Assembly (NCBI GenBank): GCA_002429315.1
Contig: DIZC01000107.1
Location: 9,585 to 73,584, forward strand
Length of the DNA stretch: 64,000 nucleotides
Origin: Alphaproteobacteria bacterium UBA6038
GTDB taxonomy: Bacteria; Pseudomonadota; Alphaproteobacteria; Micropepsales; Micropepsaceae
Direction: 5' to 3'
How positions within the stretch are numbered: the first letter of the stretch is position 1; each line of letters starts with the position of its first letter. Below, piece by piece: positions 1-8,309 of the stretch. The notes beneath the pieces are model-generated. The model was not told the origin of the DNA and searched no databases. It was given only the letters and a program-made list of their open reading frames with translations. Made by a program: the position numbers and the translations under genes.

Positions 1-737
1 CTCAGCACCACCCCCATCACCGCCCAGCCGGACATATCGTGCCAGATTTGCACGAAAGGTCGGAGACGGCCGGCTTTCAGCGCTCGAAGGTGGTCGCGCA
101 GATGCGCGAGATCGAAGACCAGCAGGCCGGCGACGGCGGAGGCCAGCAGCGTCGCGGCGGCGTAGCTCATGGTGAGTTGGCGAAGGGCGACGAGGGCCGC
201 CAGCGCGGCAACTAGCACCCCGCTGTAGACCAGATCCGATGACAGCACGCGGACGGTGCGTCCGTTCGCATATGCCCAGCAGCGCGCGAACCAGCGCAGG
301 GACATCACCCCGCCGTAGAGGCCGAACATGGCCGCCAATCCGGCGTCCGCGCCGCTCATCGCCATCAGCGCGCCGATGACCAACGTCGCTGCGCCGGAGA
401 AGACGGCGCTGGCTTTGAACAGCGTGAACTTCACCGCTTCGGCCGCTTCGTCGAAAGCGGCGGCGGTGCGCGCGATCGGCGGGGCGAAGAACGCGCCGCA
501 GATGCTCAGGCCGAACGGCGCCACCACCAGCAGAAACGAGAACAGGCCGAATGCATTGCGCGACAGGGTGTGGAGAAAAATCAACGCGGCGATGAGATGC
601 GCGCCGGAGACTCCGATCGGCCCGAAGGCGGACACGCTGTAGCGCGTCGCCGCGGCGAGCATCCGTGTAGCTTCGCTCTGCCGGTTCTCTGCCGGCACAC
701 GCGCAAACGCCGCCAGCATTAGGGCAAGCGCGCTCAT
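1..737 (-). CDS. Polysaccharide flippase/export membrane protein, N-terminal part
   Basis: The frame is open from an ATG at 737 to the window edge, giving about 245 residues of alternating hydrophobic helices and short charged loops. Several predicted membrane segments contain small residues and few charges, as in Wzx/MOP-type lipid-linked sugar flippases. The start overlaps the stop of the upstream glycosyltransferase (ATGA), so the two are probably translationally coupled. Context (glycosyltransferase, sugar-phosphate transferase, deacetylase, UDP-sugar dehydrogenase) supports a role in moving an exopolysaccharide repeat unit across the inner membrane. The C-terminus lies outside the window. 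A polymerase of the Wzy type is the main alternative. Confidence 0.65.
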   Translation of the reverse strand, partial: MSALALMLAAFARVPAENRQSEATRMLAAATRYSVSAFGPIGVSGAHLIAALIFLHTLSRNAFGLFSFLLVVAPFGLSICGAFFAPPIARTAAAFDEAAEAVKFTLFKASAVFSGAATLVIGALMAMSGADAGLAAMFGLYGGVMSLRWFARCWAYANGRTVRVLSSDLVYSGVLVAALAALVALRQLTMSYAAATLLASAVAGLLVFDLAHLRDHLRALKAGRLRPFVQIWHDMSGWAVMGVVL

Positions 738-1609
738 CGCGCGGCGGCGTCCAGCGCCGGAGTTTGCACGGTCGCCGGAATCGCCGATGCGGTCCTGGTG
801 AGCAGCGCGAATATCGCCAGCGGATTGGTCACGGCATAGCGCCACAGCAGGCGGCGCGGTTCGCGCAGCACGCGGTAGAGCCATTCGAGTCCGCTGGCCT
901 GCATCCAGGCGGGGGCGCGCGCGTAATCGCCGGTGACAAAGTTGAAGCAGCCGCCGCAGGTCACGATCCAGCCGGCGTTCAGCCGATGGCGATTGCGGAC
1001 GCAGAAATCGTATTCCAGCGGCACGCCGAGCCCGACCCACAGGACATCGGCACCGGAGGCGTTGATTGCGTCGCAGATCGCCGCTTCATCCTCCCGGCCG
1101 AAGTAGCCGTGGCGGAGTCCCACCACCCGCAAGCCCGTGTATTGCTGCTCCAGTGCAGCGGCGCATTGCCCATTCACGCGCTCCGTCGCGCCGAGAAGAA
1201 AAAAACCGAGGCCGCTTTCCGCCGCAGCGCGCGCCGCATCGTGGATGAAATCGGTGGTGGCGCTGCGCTCCGGAATGGGATGTCGCGTCAGCAGTTTCGA
1301 GGCAAGCACCACCGGCTGTCCGTCGGCGTGGATGAGATTGGCGGCTTCGAAACAGCGGCGGAACTGCGCATCGGTTGCCGCCAGCGCGATGGCGTGGCCG
1401 TTCGACGCGAAGACGAGCTTTGGGCGGCGGTTGCCGCCGCGCGCCGCCAGGCAGTCGCCGACCATGAGTGCGGTGAGCTGCGCACGCGAGAGGCAGGCGG
1501 TGCGGATGCCGCCGACCAGAACCTCGCGATAGGCGCGATGGGAGCCGCGCCGCTCATGACGGGGCGGCGTATCCAGTCGAGCGGCGATTTGCCGGGCCGT
1601 AGCGGGCAT
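734..1609 (-). CDS. WecG/TagA/CpsF family glycosyltransferase
   Basis: This protein of 291 residues matches GT26 enzymes, which add N-acetylmannosaminuronate, N-acetylmannosamine or similar sugars to a polyprenyl-linked acceptor at the cytoplasmic membrane face. Visible family signatures are the SNGH...ADGQPVV stretch near residues 60-95, FFLLGATE, then VGLGVPLEYDF and WIVTCGGCFNFVTG in the second half. The ATG at 1609 overlaps the stop of the upstream sugar transferase gene by an ATGA junction. The same junction type links it to the flippase gene, so the three form a tightly coupled operon. The frame is open further upstream but that is a shadow of the preceding gene. Confidence 0.88.
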   Translation of the reverse strand: MPATARQIAARLDTPPRHERRGSHRAYREVLVGGIRTACLSRAQLTALMVGDCLAARGGNRRPKLVFASNGHAIALAATDAQFRRCFEAANLIHADGQPVVLASKLLTRHPIPERSATTDFIHDAARAAAESGLGFFLLGATERVNGQCAAALEQQYTGLRVVGLRHGYFGREDEAAICDAINASGADVLWVGLGVPLEYDFCVRNRHRLNAGWIVTCGGCFNFVTGDYARAPAWMQASGLEWLYRVLREPRRLLWRYAVTNPLAIFALLTRTASAIPATVQTPALDAAAR

Positions 1610-2289
1610 CAGTGGGCATTCCTGTGGCGGAAGATTTCGAACGGCGTGCGGAGGAGAATTTGGAGGTCCAGCGAGAGGCTGAAATGATCGACGTACCAGA
1701 CGTCGCATTCCACCCGCTGGCGCATCGCTTCCACCGTCGGGGTTTCGCCGCGAAAGCCCTGCACTTGTGCCCAGCCGGTGATGCCTGGCTTCACGCCCTG
1801 CCGGATGCGATAGTTGTCGATCGCCCGGGCGTAATGTTCGTCGTGGGCGCGGGCGTGCGGACGCGGCCCGACGAGCGACATCTCGCCTTTCAGCACGTTG
1901 ATGAGCTGCGGCAGCTCGTCGATGCTGGCCTTGCGCAGGAGCCGGCCGATGCGCGTCACGCGGGGATCGTTGGCCGTCGCCTGGACGATGCGGTCGCCGT
2001 TTTCCAGTACTGTCATGGTGCGGAATTTGAGGATGTCGAACGGTTTGCCGCGCAAGCCCAGCCGCGTCTGCCGGAACAAGGCAGGCCCCGCGGAATCCAG
2101 GCGGATCAGGATGGCCGTGACCAGCAGAGCCGGGGCCAGCATGCACAGCAAGACCGCCGCCAATCCGATGTCGAGGAGACGCTTGGCGGCAAGCTCGAGC
2201 CGCGCCGGGCTGTGGAGCCGCCGTGCCGGCTCGAGTTCCAGCCGGATCGCTTCGGTAAACGTGTCGGCGAAACGCTGCTCGATACCCAC
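1609..2289 (-). CDS. Exopolysaccharide polyprenyl-phosphate sugar transferase
   Basis: A 226-residue bacterial sugar transferase that would load the first sugar phosphate onto undecaprenyl phosphate. The family pattern is clear: one hydrophobic helix near residues 38-62, a KFRTM motif, a KASIDELPQL motif, an LVGPRP motif and a final KPGITGWAQV motif followed by YYVDHFSL-like sequence (WYVDHFSLSLDLQILL). It corresponds to the catalytic C-terminal half of WbaP-type enzymes and lacks the large N-terminal membrane domain. I chose the GTG start at 2289. The frame continues a little upstream without ATG, so the start is uncertain. It heads the operon with the glycosyltransferase and flippase. Confidence 0.9.
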   Translation of the reverse strand: MGIEQRFADTFTEAIRLELEPARRLHSPARLELAAKRLLDIGLAAVLLCMLAPALLVTAILIRLDSAGPALFRQTRLGLRGKPFDILKFRTMTVLENGDRIVQATANDPRVTRIGRLLRKASIDELPQLINVLKGEMSLVGPRPHARAHDEHYARAIDNYRIRQGVKPGITGWAQVQGFRGETPTVEAMRQRVECDVWYVDHFSLSLDLQILLRTPFEIFRHRNAH

Positions 2290-2483
2290 GCCGGCTGTCC
2301 GCTCAAATCTCCGCGGGCGGCAATTTGCAGAAGGCGCGCCATGGAACTTTCAGGCGGGTGTGTCACGGCGGGATGATGCCGGCGCAAACGTTGGATTTCA
2401 GGGACAGTCCCGAGACGGCATGCCGGATTGGTAAACATCTGTGTCCCGCAGCGGGACGGCGGCCGTTCAGATCGGTGTGCGGA

Positions 2484-3497
2484 TCAATTCAGGCCGCGCT
2501 GCCAGCGGGCGAGCCGCGGGTTTCCCAGCCGCAGCAGCGGGAGCGTTCCCGCCATATTCGGTTCCTGCAACGCTAGGCCATAACGCGGGAGCAGCCAGGG
2601 ATTCTGGCGCGCGCTCAGGGTTCCGCTCATGGTGGTGAACGCGTAATCGTAACCGGCATCGCGCACCGCGCGCCAGGCCAACGCCGAAACGTCCCGCTTG
2701 TTGCCGAACGGATAGGCGAAGGTGCGGCACGGCCCCACTTCCGCTTCGATGCGCTGCCGGGGCATTGCCGCCTGTTGCCGCAGCATTTCGGGATTCTCGC
2801 GAGGGTGCATGGCCCAATGCCAGTGCGCGTGCGCGCCGATGGCAACACCGCGTGCGGCAAGCCCGCGCAGTTCATCCCAGGTGAGAAATCGCTCGCTGGA
2901 ATAGTCGCCATTGTCCGCGGCGCCGCCGCGGCCGAGCGCGGCCGCCATGGCGCCGATCGTTTCGCGGGCCGCGTCCGCAGGCAGGAAGCGGATGCCGTGG
3001 ATGGTCTCTTCGGCCACGGCGGCGCGCGCTCCGTTCAGGCGGATCGGCTCCGGCACGTGGGGAATACGGTAAACGCCGTCCGGCGCGTGGTGAAGAAAGC
3101 GGCGGGCCTGAAACATCGGATTGGGCGCGCCGGTGTCGATGTGCTCGGTGCTGACGAACAGCGTCCAAGGCAGATGCAGATCCTCCAGCACGTCCGCCGC
3201 AAGCTGGGTGTTGGCGTAACCATCGTCCGACATCAGGAAGACGGTGCGGCGATGCCGCTCCGGCCGCTTCAGCACGGCGCCAAGGTCGGTTAACGGCGCC
3301 ACGTCGAAATCGGCTTTCAGCGCTGCGGCAATGGCGTGGAAATCCTCCAGCGTGTGGTGGTTGAACTGCAGCGCCGGGTCGGCGATGCGCCGCTCGACCC
3401 CATGAAAGAACAGCGCAACCGGCCGGCCGAGCGATCGCAACAGTCCCGCCGGCAACAGGGCGCCCGCTTGGCGCAGGAGTTTGCGTTTAAGGCTCAA
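2484..3497 (-). CDS. Polysaccharide deacetylase family protein
   Basis: This 337-residue protein looks like an NodB-type (CE4) deacetylase, removing acetyl groups from an N-acetylated glycan. The metal-site aspartates are seen in VFLMSDDGYANT (about residues 86-97), and GAHAHWHWAMHPRENPE near residue 222 supplies the paired histidines. RTFAYPFGNKRDVS is the usual third motif. The N-terminus (LLRSLGRPVALFFHGV) is typical of exopolysaccharide-locus members. The start used is TTG at 3497, because no ATG lies nearby in frame. It is co-directional with the sugar transferase operon but separated by about 190 bp, so it may have its own transcript. Confidence 0.86.
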   Translation of the reverse strand: MSLKRKLLRQAGALLPAGLLRSLGRPVALFFHGVERRIADPALQFNHHTLEDFHAIAAALKADFDVAPLTDLGAVLKRPERHRRTVFLMSDDGYANTQLAADVLEDLHLPWTLFVSTEHIDTGAPNPMFQARRFLHHAPDGVYRIPHVPEPIRLNGARAAVAEETIHGIRFLPADAARETIGAMAAALGRGGAADNGDYSSERFLTWDELRGLAARGVAIGAHAHWHWAMHPRENPEMLRQQAAMPRQRIEAEVGPCRTFAYPFGNKRDVSALAWRAVRDAGYDYAFTTMSGTLSARQNPWLLPRYGLALQEPNMAGTLPLLRLGNPRLARWQRGLN

Positions 3498-3655
3498 AAT
3501 CCGCGTCCAGGTTCGGCGCTTTCGGCACGTTCGCGCCGGTTTGGCACAAGCACGCCGGGCTGCGATGCACGAATTCGGCCATACGCTGGTCCGGGATTTG
3601 CTCTTGCGAACGGGTCACGCGCCCATTGGCGCACAGCGCGGTTAAAGAGCCCCCA

Positions 3656-5002
3656 ATGAACATTCGCGTCGCCGTCGATGGCACCCTCTACTTCGACAGC
3701 AAGCTTGCGTCCCGCACCCTGGCGGTGGGGATCATCGGTCTTGGCTATGTCGGGCTGCCGCTGAGCCACGCCTTCTGGCAGGCGGGTCTCAAGGTGTGCG
3801 GCTTCGACATCGATGCCGCCAAAGTCGACAAGCTGTCGAAGGGCAAGAGCTACATCAACCATTTCTCCGGCGAGAAGGTTGAGGCGATGACCGGCTCCGG
3901 CCGCTTCCGCGCCACCGCAGATTTCAGCGAATTGGCCGGCATGGACGCCATTCTCATCTGCGTGCCGACCCCGCTGAAACCCACCCGCGAACCGGACTTG
4001 CAGGCGGTCATCTCCACCTGCGAGGCGATTGCCGCCTATCTGCGCCCCGAGCAACTGGTGGTGCTGGAATCCACCACCTATCCCGGCACCACGACCGAGG
4101 TCGTGCTGCCGATTCTAGAGCGCAGCCGGCTGAAGGCGGGCCGCGATTTCTACCTGGCCTTCTCGCCGGAACGCGAAGACCCCGGCAGCAAGATCGAGAC
4201 GACCACCATCCCGAAGATCGTCGGCGGCTGCGACGAGCGCTCCGGCGAAATCGCGGCGAAGCTCTACGGCGTCGCCTTCGAGCGCGTGCATGTGGTGAAG
4301 GACGCCGAAACCGCGGAAGCGGTGAAGATCACCGAGAACATCTTCCGCGCGGTGAACATCGCGCTGGTCAACGAGCTGAAGCTCGCGTACGCGCGCATGG
4401 GCATCAACATCTGGGACGTGATCGACGCGGCCAAGACCAAGCCGTTCGGCTACATGGCGTTTTATCCCGGGCCGGGGCTCGGCGGCCACTGCATTCCCAT
4501 CGATCCTTTCTATCTGTCGTGGCGGGCGCGCGCCTTCGAGTTCGACACCAAGTTCATCGAGCTGGCGGGCGAAGTGAACCGGGCCATGCCGCGGGCCGTG
4601 GTGAGCACCCTGCAGGAGACGCTCAACGGCCGCTTTGCCCGCGCCATTCGCGGCGCGAAGATCCTGCTGGCCGGCATCGCCTACAAGAAGAACGTCGACG
4701 ATTTGCGCGAGAGCCCGGCGCTGCGGATCATCGACATCCTGCAGGGCTTGGGGGCCGAGGTGTCATACCTCGATCCATATTTCCCGGAACTCCCGCCCAC
4801 GCGCGAATACGCCAAGCTGCGCGGCATGACGAGCGTCGCCTTCGACGAGCCCACGCTGTCGGGCTTCGACGCGGTGATGATCACCACCGACCACGACTGC
4901 TTCGATTATGAGGCGCTGGTCCGCTGGTCCAAGCTGGTGGTGGACACCCGCAACGCCACCAAGGCGGTGGCGCACGGCCGCGACAAGATCGTCCTGGCCT
5001 GA
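3656..5002 (+). CDS. wbpA: Nucleotide sugar dehydrogenase (UDP-N-acetylglucosamine 6-dehydrogenase type)
   Basis: A 448-residue enzyme oxidising a UDP-sugar C6 alcohol to the carboxylate with two NAD+ to make a uronic acid for exopolysaccharide. The Rossmann motif IGLGYVGLPLSHAF lies near residues 27-40, substrate motifs include ICVPTPL and LESTTYPGTT, and the catalytic cysteine sits in GPGLGGHCIPIDPFYLSW. The length fits the UDP-GlcNAc/UDP-GalNAc branch (WbpA/TviB) better than UDP-glucose dehydrogenase. ATG at 3656 was chosen over an upstream TTG. The last codons (IVLA and stop) coincide with a 14-bp repeat found again at 7930, so the extreme 3' end was probably re-created by an insertion. 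The exact sugar substrate is not certain. Confidence 0.88.
   Translation: MNIRVAVDGTLYFDSKLASRTLAVGIIGLGYVGLPLSHAFWQAGLKVCGFDIDAAKVDKLSKGKSYINHFSGEKVEAMTGSGRFRATADFSELAGMDAILICVPTPLKPTREPDLQAVISTCEAIAAYLRPEQLVVLESTTYPGTTTEVVLPILERSRLKAGRDFYLAFSPEREDPGSKIETTTIPKIVGGCDERSGEIAAKLYGVAFERVHVVKDAETAEAVKITENIFRAVNIALVNELKLAYARMGINIWDVIDAAKTKPFGYMAFYPGPGLGGHCIPIDPFYLSWRARAFEFDTKFIELAGEVNRAMPRAVVSTLQETLNGRFARAIRGAKILLAGIAYKKNVDDLRESPALRIIDILQGLGAEVSYLDPYFPELPPTREYAKLRGMTSVAFDEPTLSGFDAVMITTDHDCFDYEALVRWSKLVVDTRNATKAVAHGRDKIVLA
4987..5000. repeat. 14-bp direct repeat, left boundary of cargo insert
   Basis: The sequence GATCGTCCTGGCCT covers the last codons of the UDP-sugar dehydrogenase gene and recurs exactly at 7930-7943. 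In both copies it reads IVLA followed by a stop (TGA here, TAA there). This is the pattern left when an element integrates at the 3' end of a gene and restores it. It marks the left edge of a 2.9 kb segment. Confidence 0.7.
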
Positions 5003-5106
5003 ATTTGTCGTGGGCCTAGCCAGCGACCTACCGCCGCGAAGCGGCGCACATCCCCGCCCGGAATACCGCTTCCCTGCAAGCACGATGGCTGCTTTCTACT
5101 ATAGCC

Positions 5107-5215
5107 TGTCGGCGAGATCGGAGGGATCATCCGCTCTACACTAGCGGAGCGCAGAAGAGTAGCGAAACGACGCCGTAGGCGAAGCCTACCCATGTGGGCG
5201 CGAGGGGCAGCGCCC
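5107..5215. repeat. Upstream repeat R1, related to 9167-9308
   Basis: This GC-rich stretch shares long blocks with the segment upstream of the TPR gene: GTCGGCGAGA, then GGATCA, then GAAACGACGCC, then GCGCGAGGGGCAGCGCCC at its end. Both copies lie about 160-170 bp before a large nuclease-domain gene. It may be a shared leader or a recombination scar. The rest of the interval 5003-5386 holds a TATATT hexamer at 5328 that could be a -10 box for the next gene, but I see no convincing -35 element. Confidence 0.6.
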
Positions 5216-5386
5216 CCAACGCGCCGCGGCACCCAACCTTTTAAGCACTCGAAAATCAAAAGACGAAAGATCATCGTGGGTGTCGCCGACGCAGTGGGCA
5301 CAGAGGTTCTTTTTTTTGGAAAGACCGTATATTCACAGTTGAAGTAGACACCTAATGCAGTCATTGAGATATCCACGGATCGAGCA

Positions 5387-7210
5387 ATGAAATCAGCGCC
5401 CTGGAAGGATATTAAGCGGGAGCTTCACGAGATGGAGGACCGCTTCTTTGAACGTGGCGCCGAACGCGTTCTCAGATTTCGCTTTCCCGGCATTGCGCCA
5501 CCGCCCCCAAAGCAGCGACTTGACCGGGTCGGAATCGATCTTCTCGTACGCGATGAAAACGACGGTATCGATGTTGCTGTTCAATGCAAAGGCTTCAGCG
5601 TTACGATCCCCGGTGACGATCAAGTCAGGCAAGCCAAGAAGTCCATAGAAGCATTCGCAGCCTCGCCTTATCGAAGTCGGCTTTTCGTATTTCTCCACAA
5701 CAGGGACGGACGCGCCAAGGATTTCGAGGCAAAAGTAAAGAAAATGCTCGACGGTCTTGTCGCCGCCGGAAAGTGTGACGCCGTAGAGTTTTTGGACATC
5801 GATCGCCTTTTAAGCGGCTGTCGGGACGCGCTTCGAGCGCATCTCGCCGTCGCCCTTCGGCTCGCTGCTAAACGCAAGCTCGCCGAATTTCGGCAGTTGT
5901 TCGAGGTTACGGGCGATCCGCTGCTGAATGTCCCTGCAGGCGAGAGTGAACTGTTTTTCCATTCGCTCAAATCGCCTGAGCTTCGCGTTGTCTCCGAGCC
6001 GAGCCGCCGCAATATTAGTGACCTTGTCCAATCACGGTCAGAATCGAAATTCACCCTTCTGATAGGTAACTTCGGCACGGGAAAATCGACGACGGGGTTG
6101 CTCGCGGCGAGCGCGAGCGTTGTCGGTCCCACGATCATATTTGCCGAGTGCGCCTATTTCTCGCCGAGCAGACTTGGCAGCGGTTTGAGCGTGCTTTTGG
6201 AAGAGGCGTTGAGGGCGGCGAGCGTCTTCGACGATTTTTCTGGAGTCGATCAAGAGATGCTGCGCCTGGCATCACCGCTACTTCGCGAGATCATCGGCCC
6301 TACCGACCGAAAGCTAAGCGAGAATCATGAATACATATTTCTTCTGGATGGCCTGGACGAGAACCGGCTTTATGCGCGTCCCGAAGGCATGGCGATCCTG
6401 ATGAACAGCATCGCCGACATCCATTGTCCGATCATGCTCACCACACGGCGCGAGCATTTTATTGCGACGTTCGAGAACATGAAATTGGGCAATATGGTCT
6501 TTAGCGAGAAGCACGGTTGGAAAAAGCCCATACGGGTCTTCACCCTCGAACCCTGGCAAAAGTCCGACATCCAGTTGTTTGTCGAAGGCAGCGTCGTCCA
6601 ACTGATCAAAGCGAGGAAGATGGCACAAGCCGAGCGATTGAAGGATTTTCTTGTCACTCTAAATGACGGTACGGATAAGGACTTCTACGGCGCGCTTTCC
6701 TCTCATCCGCTTTTTCTAAGACTGATTCTCGATGACGTTGCCAACCACGGCGTGCGACGCATGGGTCGTGCGCGGCTAATTTTGGAATGGTCTCTGCACA
6801 AAATACGCCGAGACATCGCGCACAAGGCGAAGACGCCGGAGCAGGGATGGCAGTTTGAGCCGAACTTTCCCACCCGTATCATGACGCTAATGGAAGAGGT
6901 CGCCATGCAGATGACGACGGAGGCGGACGGCTGCATCGCGCTCACCGAATCTATCGACGCTGATCAAGTGGGTTTGATGGCATCGGGCTATTTTCCGACC
7001 GACTCGGATGCCATCGTCAAAGTAGCGCTCAACTCGCTTCTTGTACCGCACGGCCAATATCAAAAGACTGGCTTCAACCTGCATTTCGTATTCCGAATTT
7101 TCCACGAATTCTTCCTGGCAAGTTATGCCGTTCGGCGCGGGCTCGCGCTTAACGCTCCAGGTACACAGGTCGCCGATTTAATGGCTGAGCTGAAGGCCGA
7201 CGACGGCTGA
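5387..7210 (+). CDS. PD-(D/E)XK nuclease-NACHT/STAND NTPase, predicted antiphage protein
   Basis: A 607-residue protein with an N-terminal restriction-endonuclease-like fold and a central NTPase. Residues 45-70 show VGIDLLV...IDVAVQCKGF, an Mrr-like active site with D51 and the QxK variant (Q66, K68). The P-loop GNFGTGKS is at 227-234, Walker B LLDGLDE at 319-325, and a TTRREHF arginine sensor near 352-358. The final region (FRIFHEFFLASYAV) resembles the winged-helix end of NACHT modules. Such nuclease-STAND proteins are known in bacterial antiviral immunity (Avs and bacterial NLR-like groups). There is almost nothing after the NACHT module, so the usual repeat sensor domain is absent or was lost. 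It sits in the cargo insert beside a GIY-YIG gene. Confidence 0.78.
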   Translation: MKSAPWKDIKRELHEMEDRFFERGAERVLRFRFPGIAPPPPKQRLDRVGIDLLVRDENDGIDVAVQCKGFSVTIPGDDQVRQAKKSIEAFAASPYRSRLFVFLHNRDGRAKDFEAKVKKMLDGLVAAGKCDAVEFLDIDRLLSGCRDALRAHLAVALRLAAKRKLAEFRQLFEVTGDPLLNVPAGESELFFHSLKSPELRVVSEPSRRNISDLVQSRSESKFTLLIGNFGTGKSTTGLLAASASVVGPTIIFAECAYFSPSRLGSGLSVLLEEALRAASVFDDFSGVDQEMLRLASPLLREIIGPTDRKLSENHEYIFLLDGLDENRLYARPEGMAILMNSIADIHCPIMLTTRREHFIATFENMKLGNMVFSEKHGWKKPIRVFTLEPWQKSDIQLFVEGSVVQLIKARKMAQAERLKDFLVTLNDGTDKDFYGALSSHPLFLRLILDDVANHGVRRMGRARLILEWSLHKIRRDIAHKAKTPEQGWQFEPNFPTRIMTLMEEVAMQMTTEADGCIALTESIDADQVGLMASGYFPTDSDAIVKVALNSLLVPHGQYQKTGFNLHFVFRIFHEFFLASYAVRRGLALNAPGTQVADLMAELKADDG

Positions 7211-7262
7211 TACGGTCTATATGGTTTTGTGCTTTGGCCGAAAAGAGCGGTGCTAGCGGCGC

Positions 7263-7826
7263 TTGCAAAGCCGCCCGTTTGCGCCCCGCAGGTGTAAGCT
7301 CGTGCTGCGAATCGATTGCGACGAGTCGGGCGTGCCGCAGATACAGCCTCATGTGCGAGTGCACTGGCGACATTTGGAGCGGGATGATCCCGGTCTGGAC
7401 GCAACGCGCGTCCTGTATGCCATGCAACATCGCAAATCGCGCCGGCTGCTCTATCTCGGCAAGGCGGATTTCCAGACGGTGGCGCAACGGCTCAAGTGCA
7501 GGTCGAAGCTCGGCGTCTGGGCGCGGATTGAGGAGGAGGTCGGGTACGTCGCATCATGCACGGCCTTGCTGGGAGAATTTGAGGTCGCTCCCGGCGTTCG
7601 GCTGACTCAGCAAATGCTGTCCGATGCCGAAAGCCTGTTGATTATGGGTGAGGACCCGCCCGGCAATCGACAGTGCCGCAAGGGCCGGATCACTCGGCCC
7701 GGCTTGTGTGTCGCCTGTCTTGGCCAATGGCCCGGCCGTGCTCGTGCCTACCTCGACAACGATTTCGACGACGAATTCTTTGGTAATTCGCGGGTGAACG
7801 TCTGGTCTAGTCGTTGGAACCGATGA
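7263..7826 (+). CDS. GIY-YIG-like nuclease family protein, copy 1
   Basis: A protein of up to 187 residues. The family core is visible: RVLYAM at about 49-54, LLYLGKA at 62-68, an arginine in the following helix (QRL), and then a glutamate (E123) upstream of PPGNRQC, matching the E...P..N end of GIY-YIG domains. A Cys-containing tail (CVACLGQWPGR) follows. A close copy lies at 8310-8810, about 85% identical in DNA by eye. The start is unclear: TTG at 7263, GTG at 7302 and GTG at 7332 are all possible. An in-frame 6-nt indel relative to copy 2 at about 7320 argues that the sequence is coding from before that point. Its role is unknown; it follows the nuclease-NACHT gene closely. Confidence 0.6.
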   Translation: MQSRPFAPRRCKLVLRIDCDESGVPQIQPHVRVHWRHLERDDPGLDATRVLYAMQHRKSRRLLYLGKADFQTVAQRLKCRSKLGVWARIEEEVGYVASCTALLGEFEVAPGVRLTQQMLSDAESLLIMGEDPPGNRQCRKGRITRPGLCVACLGQWPGRARAYLDNDFDDEFFGNSRVNVWSSRWNR

Positions 7827-7857
7827 TGATTACCGTCACCACGGTGTGATGGCGAGG

Positions 7858-7899
7858 TTAGTTCGGCCTGTCGATGATGTTGAACAAGAGGGGCTGAGG
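7858..7899 (-). pseudogene. 3' remnant of small LFNIID-ending gene
   Basis: Thirteen codons before a TAA on the reverse strand read PQPLLFNIIDRPN, matching the last residues (QPILFNIIDKQD) of the intact gene at 8912-9124. Upstream of this the homology stops at an in-frame stop codon. As at the intact copy, it lies convergent to and just after a GIY-YIG gene, so a two-gene unit was duplicated and this copy decayed. Confidence 0.55.
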
Positions 7900-7929
7900 C
7901 TAGTGGCCCGTCGACGTCCAGTGACTAGT

Positions 7930-7943
7930 GATCGTCCTGGCCT
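7930..7943. repeat. 14-bp direct repeat, right boundary of cargo insert
   Basis: Exact copy of the repeat at 4987-5000. It again spells IVLA and a stop (TAA), so this is probably the original end of the dehydrogenase gene. It lies about 11 bp from the 3' end of the tRNA-Leu 3' half. Confidence 0.7.
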
Positions 7944-7954
7944 AACGCGTAGGC

Positions 7955-8014
7955 TGGTGGCCCCGGACCGACTCGAACGGTCACGTCCCTTCCGGGACTA
8001 CGGATTTTAAGTCC
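7955..8014 (-). tRNA. Host tRNA-Leu(UAA), severed 3' half
   Basis: Read on the reverse strand, this holds the end of the anticodon arm (GGACTTAAAATCCGT), a long variable arm, a T-arm (GACCG, loop TTCGAGT, CGGTC), the acceptor strand CGGGGCC, discriminator A and encoded CCA. Its acceptor strand pairs perfectly with GGCCCCG at 33989-33983, the start of the 5' half 26 kb away. Upstream of GGAC the sequence (TCTGCTAGA) is not tRNA-like. The gene is therefore split at the anticodon loop and cannot yield a tRNA here. The shared core with the other half is GGACTTAAAA. Confidence 0.9.
8005..8014. repeat. attL core
   Basis: TTTTAAGTCC on the forward strand, equal to GGACTTAAAA within the tRNA anticodon arm. 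It is identical to 33951-33960. To its left the tRNA continues, and to its right the element begins. Strand exchange must occur within or beside these ten bases. Confidence 0.85.
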
Positions 8015-8073
8015 TCTAGCAGAAACGCTAAGAAGTTGTAATTACTAGCTTTTTTTCAGTACAGATGAGCTAG

Positions 8074-8092
8074 TGTGCTAGACGTTGTGCTA
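8074..8092 (+). promoter_or_regulatory. Integrase arm-type repeats, left end
   Basis: Two direct copies of TGTGCTA, at 8074-8080 and 8086-8092, spaced 12 bp start to start. The right end has two copies of the same heptamer spaced 11 bp. A degenerate TGTGCCA follows near 8119. Their symmetric placement inside both element ends suits arm-binding sites of the integrase. Confidence 0.6.
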
Positions 8093-8309
8093 ATTTCTCC
8101 GTTCAGCGGCTCGGCGCTGTGCCAATTCTTCCGTCAGACGCATCGGATCACCTGTTGAAACCAGAAAACACTAAATTCCTGATTCGGCAAGCGAATTTCC
8201 GCCTTGTCCGGTGGCTGTGCGAACAGTGTGCTGATTTTTCTGGTAAAAGCCGCAAAAGCGCCGCCAGCGGCGCTCTGTAGAGCGCCCGACCTGCTCATGG
8301 TGCCTGCGG

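Larger units (their letters stand above)
5001..7943. mobile_element. 2.9 kb defence cargo insert between 14-bp direct repeats
   Basis: This segment separates the dehydrogenase gene from the tRNA-Leu 3' half. Its ends are the exact 14-bp repeats at 4987 and 7930. It holds a repeat also found at 9167, a nuclease-NACHT gene, a GIY-YIG-like gene and a remnant of a small reverse-strand gene. No recombinase is present, so it is an orphan or was moved in trans. Removing it would place the dehydrogenase stop about 10 bp from the tRNA 3' end, a normal convergent arrangement. The boundaries are seen directly. The insertion history is inferred. Confidence 0.6.
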
